Shown here: positions 16,521 through 16,609 of the stretch, piece after piece
Layout: each line of letters begins with the position of its first letter
Numbering within the stretch: position 1 is the first letter of the stretch
DNA from: CAZKBP01 sp964551015
Lineage (GTDB): Bacteria; Bacteroidota; Bacteroidia; Cytophagales; Microscillaceae
Direction: 5' to 3'
DNA length: 16,609 nt
Assembly: GCA_964551015.1 (NCBI GenBank)
Contig: CAZKBP010000065.1
Location: forward strand, 1 to 16,609
Notes under the pieces: model-generated
What the model was told of the DNA's origin: nothing
The model's input: the letters and a program-made list of their open reading frames with translations, nothing else
Database searches by the model: none
Translations under genes and position numbers: made by a program

Positions 16521-16609
16521 GAGCCTTCCCCAACCGTCGTCGTAGAGCGATCCCACAGCTTGAGCCTTCCCCAACCGCCGTCGTAGAACGACTCTACAGA
16601 TTGAGCCTT
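16521..16609. repeat. 41-bp tandem repeat array, running off the window
   Basis: Two full units (16521-16561 and 16562-16602) are 35/41 identical, and a third begins at 16603 with gagcctt. Each unit starts gagccttccccaaccg and contains a short stem, gtcgt-aga-acgac in unit 2. Two of the differences in unit 1 replace pairs with G-U wobbles and leave the stem possible. A degenerate tgagcct precedes the array at 16514-16520. There are no unique spacers, so it is not CRISPR. Confidence 0.85.

Noticed and set aside
16380..16574. 64-codon minus-strand open frame
   Set aside because: It crosses the junction between tandem repeats, hairpins and the RT remnant, and is out of frame with the RT. Its openness follows from the repeats.
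16521..16609. Possible CRISPR array
   Set aside because: The 41-bp units are directly adjacent with no unique spacers, and no cas genes are present.

Overview
The window looks like a chromosomal segment of a Bacteroidota bacterium. The evidence is the families present (a FISUMP module, small outer-membrane barrels, an ECF sigma factor with a one-TM anti-sigma), signal peptides ending in AQ/SQ, A-rich leaders without Shine-Dalgarno sites, and TTTG / TAnnTTTG-type promoters. It resembles large-genome marine or environmental lineages such as Saprospiria, but the genus cannot be assigned from this sequence.

Layout, left to right. Positions 1-510 look like the 5' ribozyme part of a group II intron read on the minus strand. 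A plus-strand operon follows (703-7861) with four exported proteins: a DUF2846-like/coiled-coil/OmpA-like protein, a large helical-repeat protein ending in a second DUF2846-like domain, a helical-repeat protein ending in a FISUMP module, and a PQQ-type beta-propeller. It ends in a clear hairpin terminator. A single-gene unit (8210-8989) encodes a small outer-membrane beta-barrel and has its own terminator. A second plus-strand operon (9161-12695) encodes an exported caspase with a lectin-like N-terminal domain, a CHASE2 membrane sensor that overlaps it by 8 bp, and an exported FecR-like protein.

This operon converges, stop codon on stop codon (shared TTAA at 12692-12695), with a minus-strand operon (15730 down to 12692). 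That operon encodes an M48-like HExxH peptidase with TPR-like repeats, an ECF-type sigma factor and its probable transmembrane anti-sigma factor. The right end (15886-16609) holds the 3' end of a decayed group II intron on the minus strand: a reverse transcriptase remnant with two in-frame stops, then a near-canonical domain V and domain VI. At its truncated end it meets hairpins and a 41-bp tandem repeat.

Working model, which is inference: the locus is a cell-envelope sensing module. CHASE2 and the FecR-like and barrel proteins would sense or transmit an envelope signal, the caspase and M48 peptidase would supply proteolysis, and the sigma/anti-sigma pair would connect this to transcription. 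The four-gene operon would supply structural or adhesive envelope parts. The whole block lies between pieces of two group II introns in the same orientation, which suggests an accessory region.
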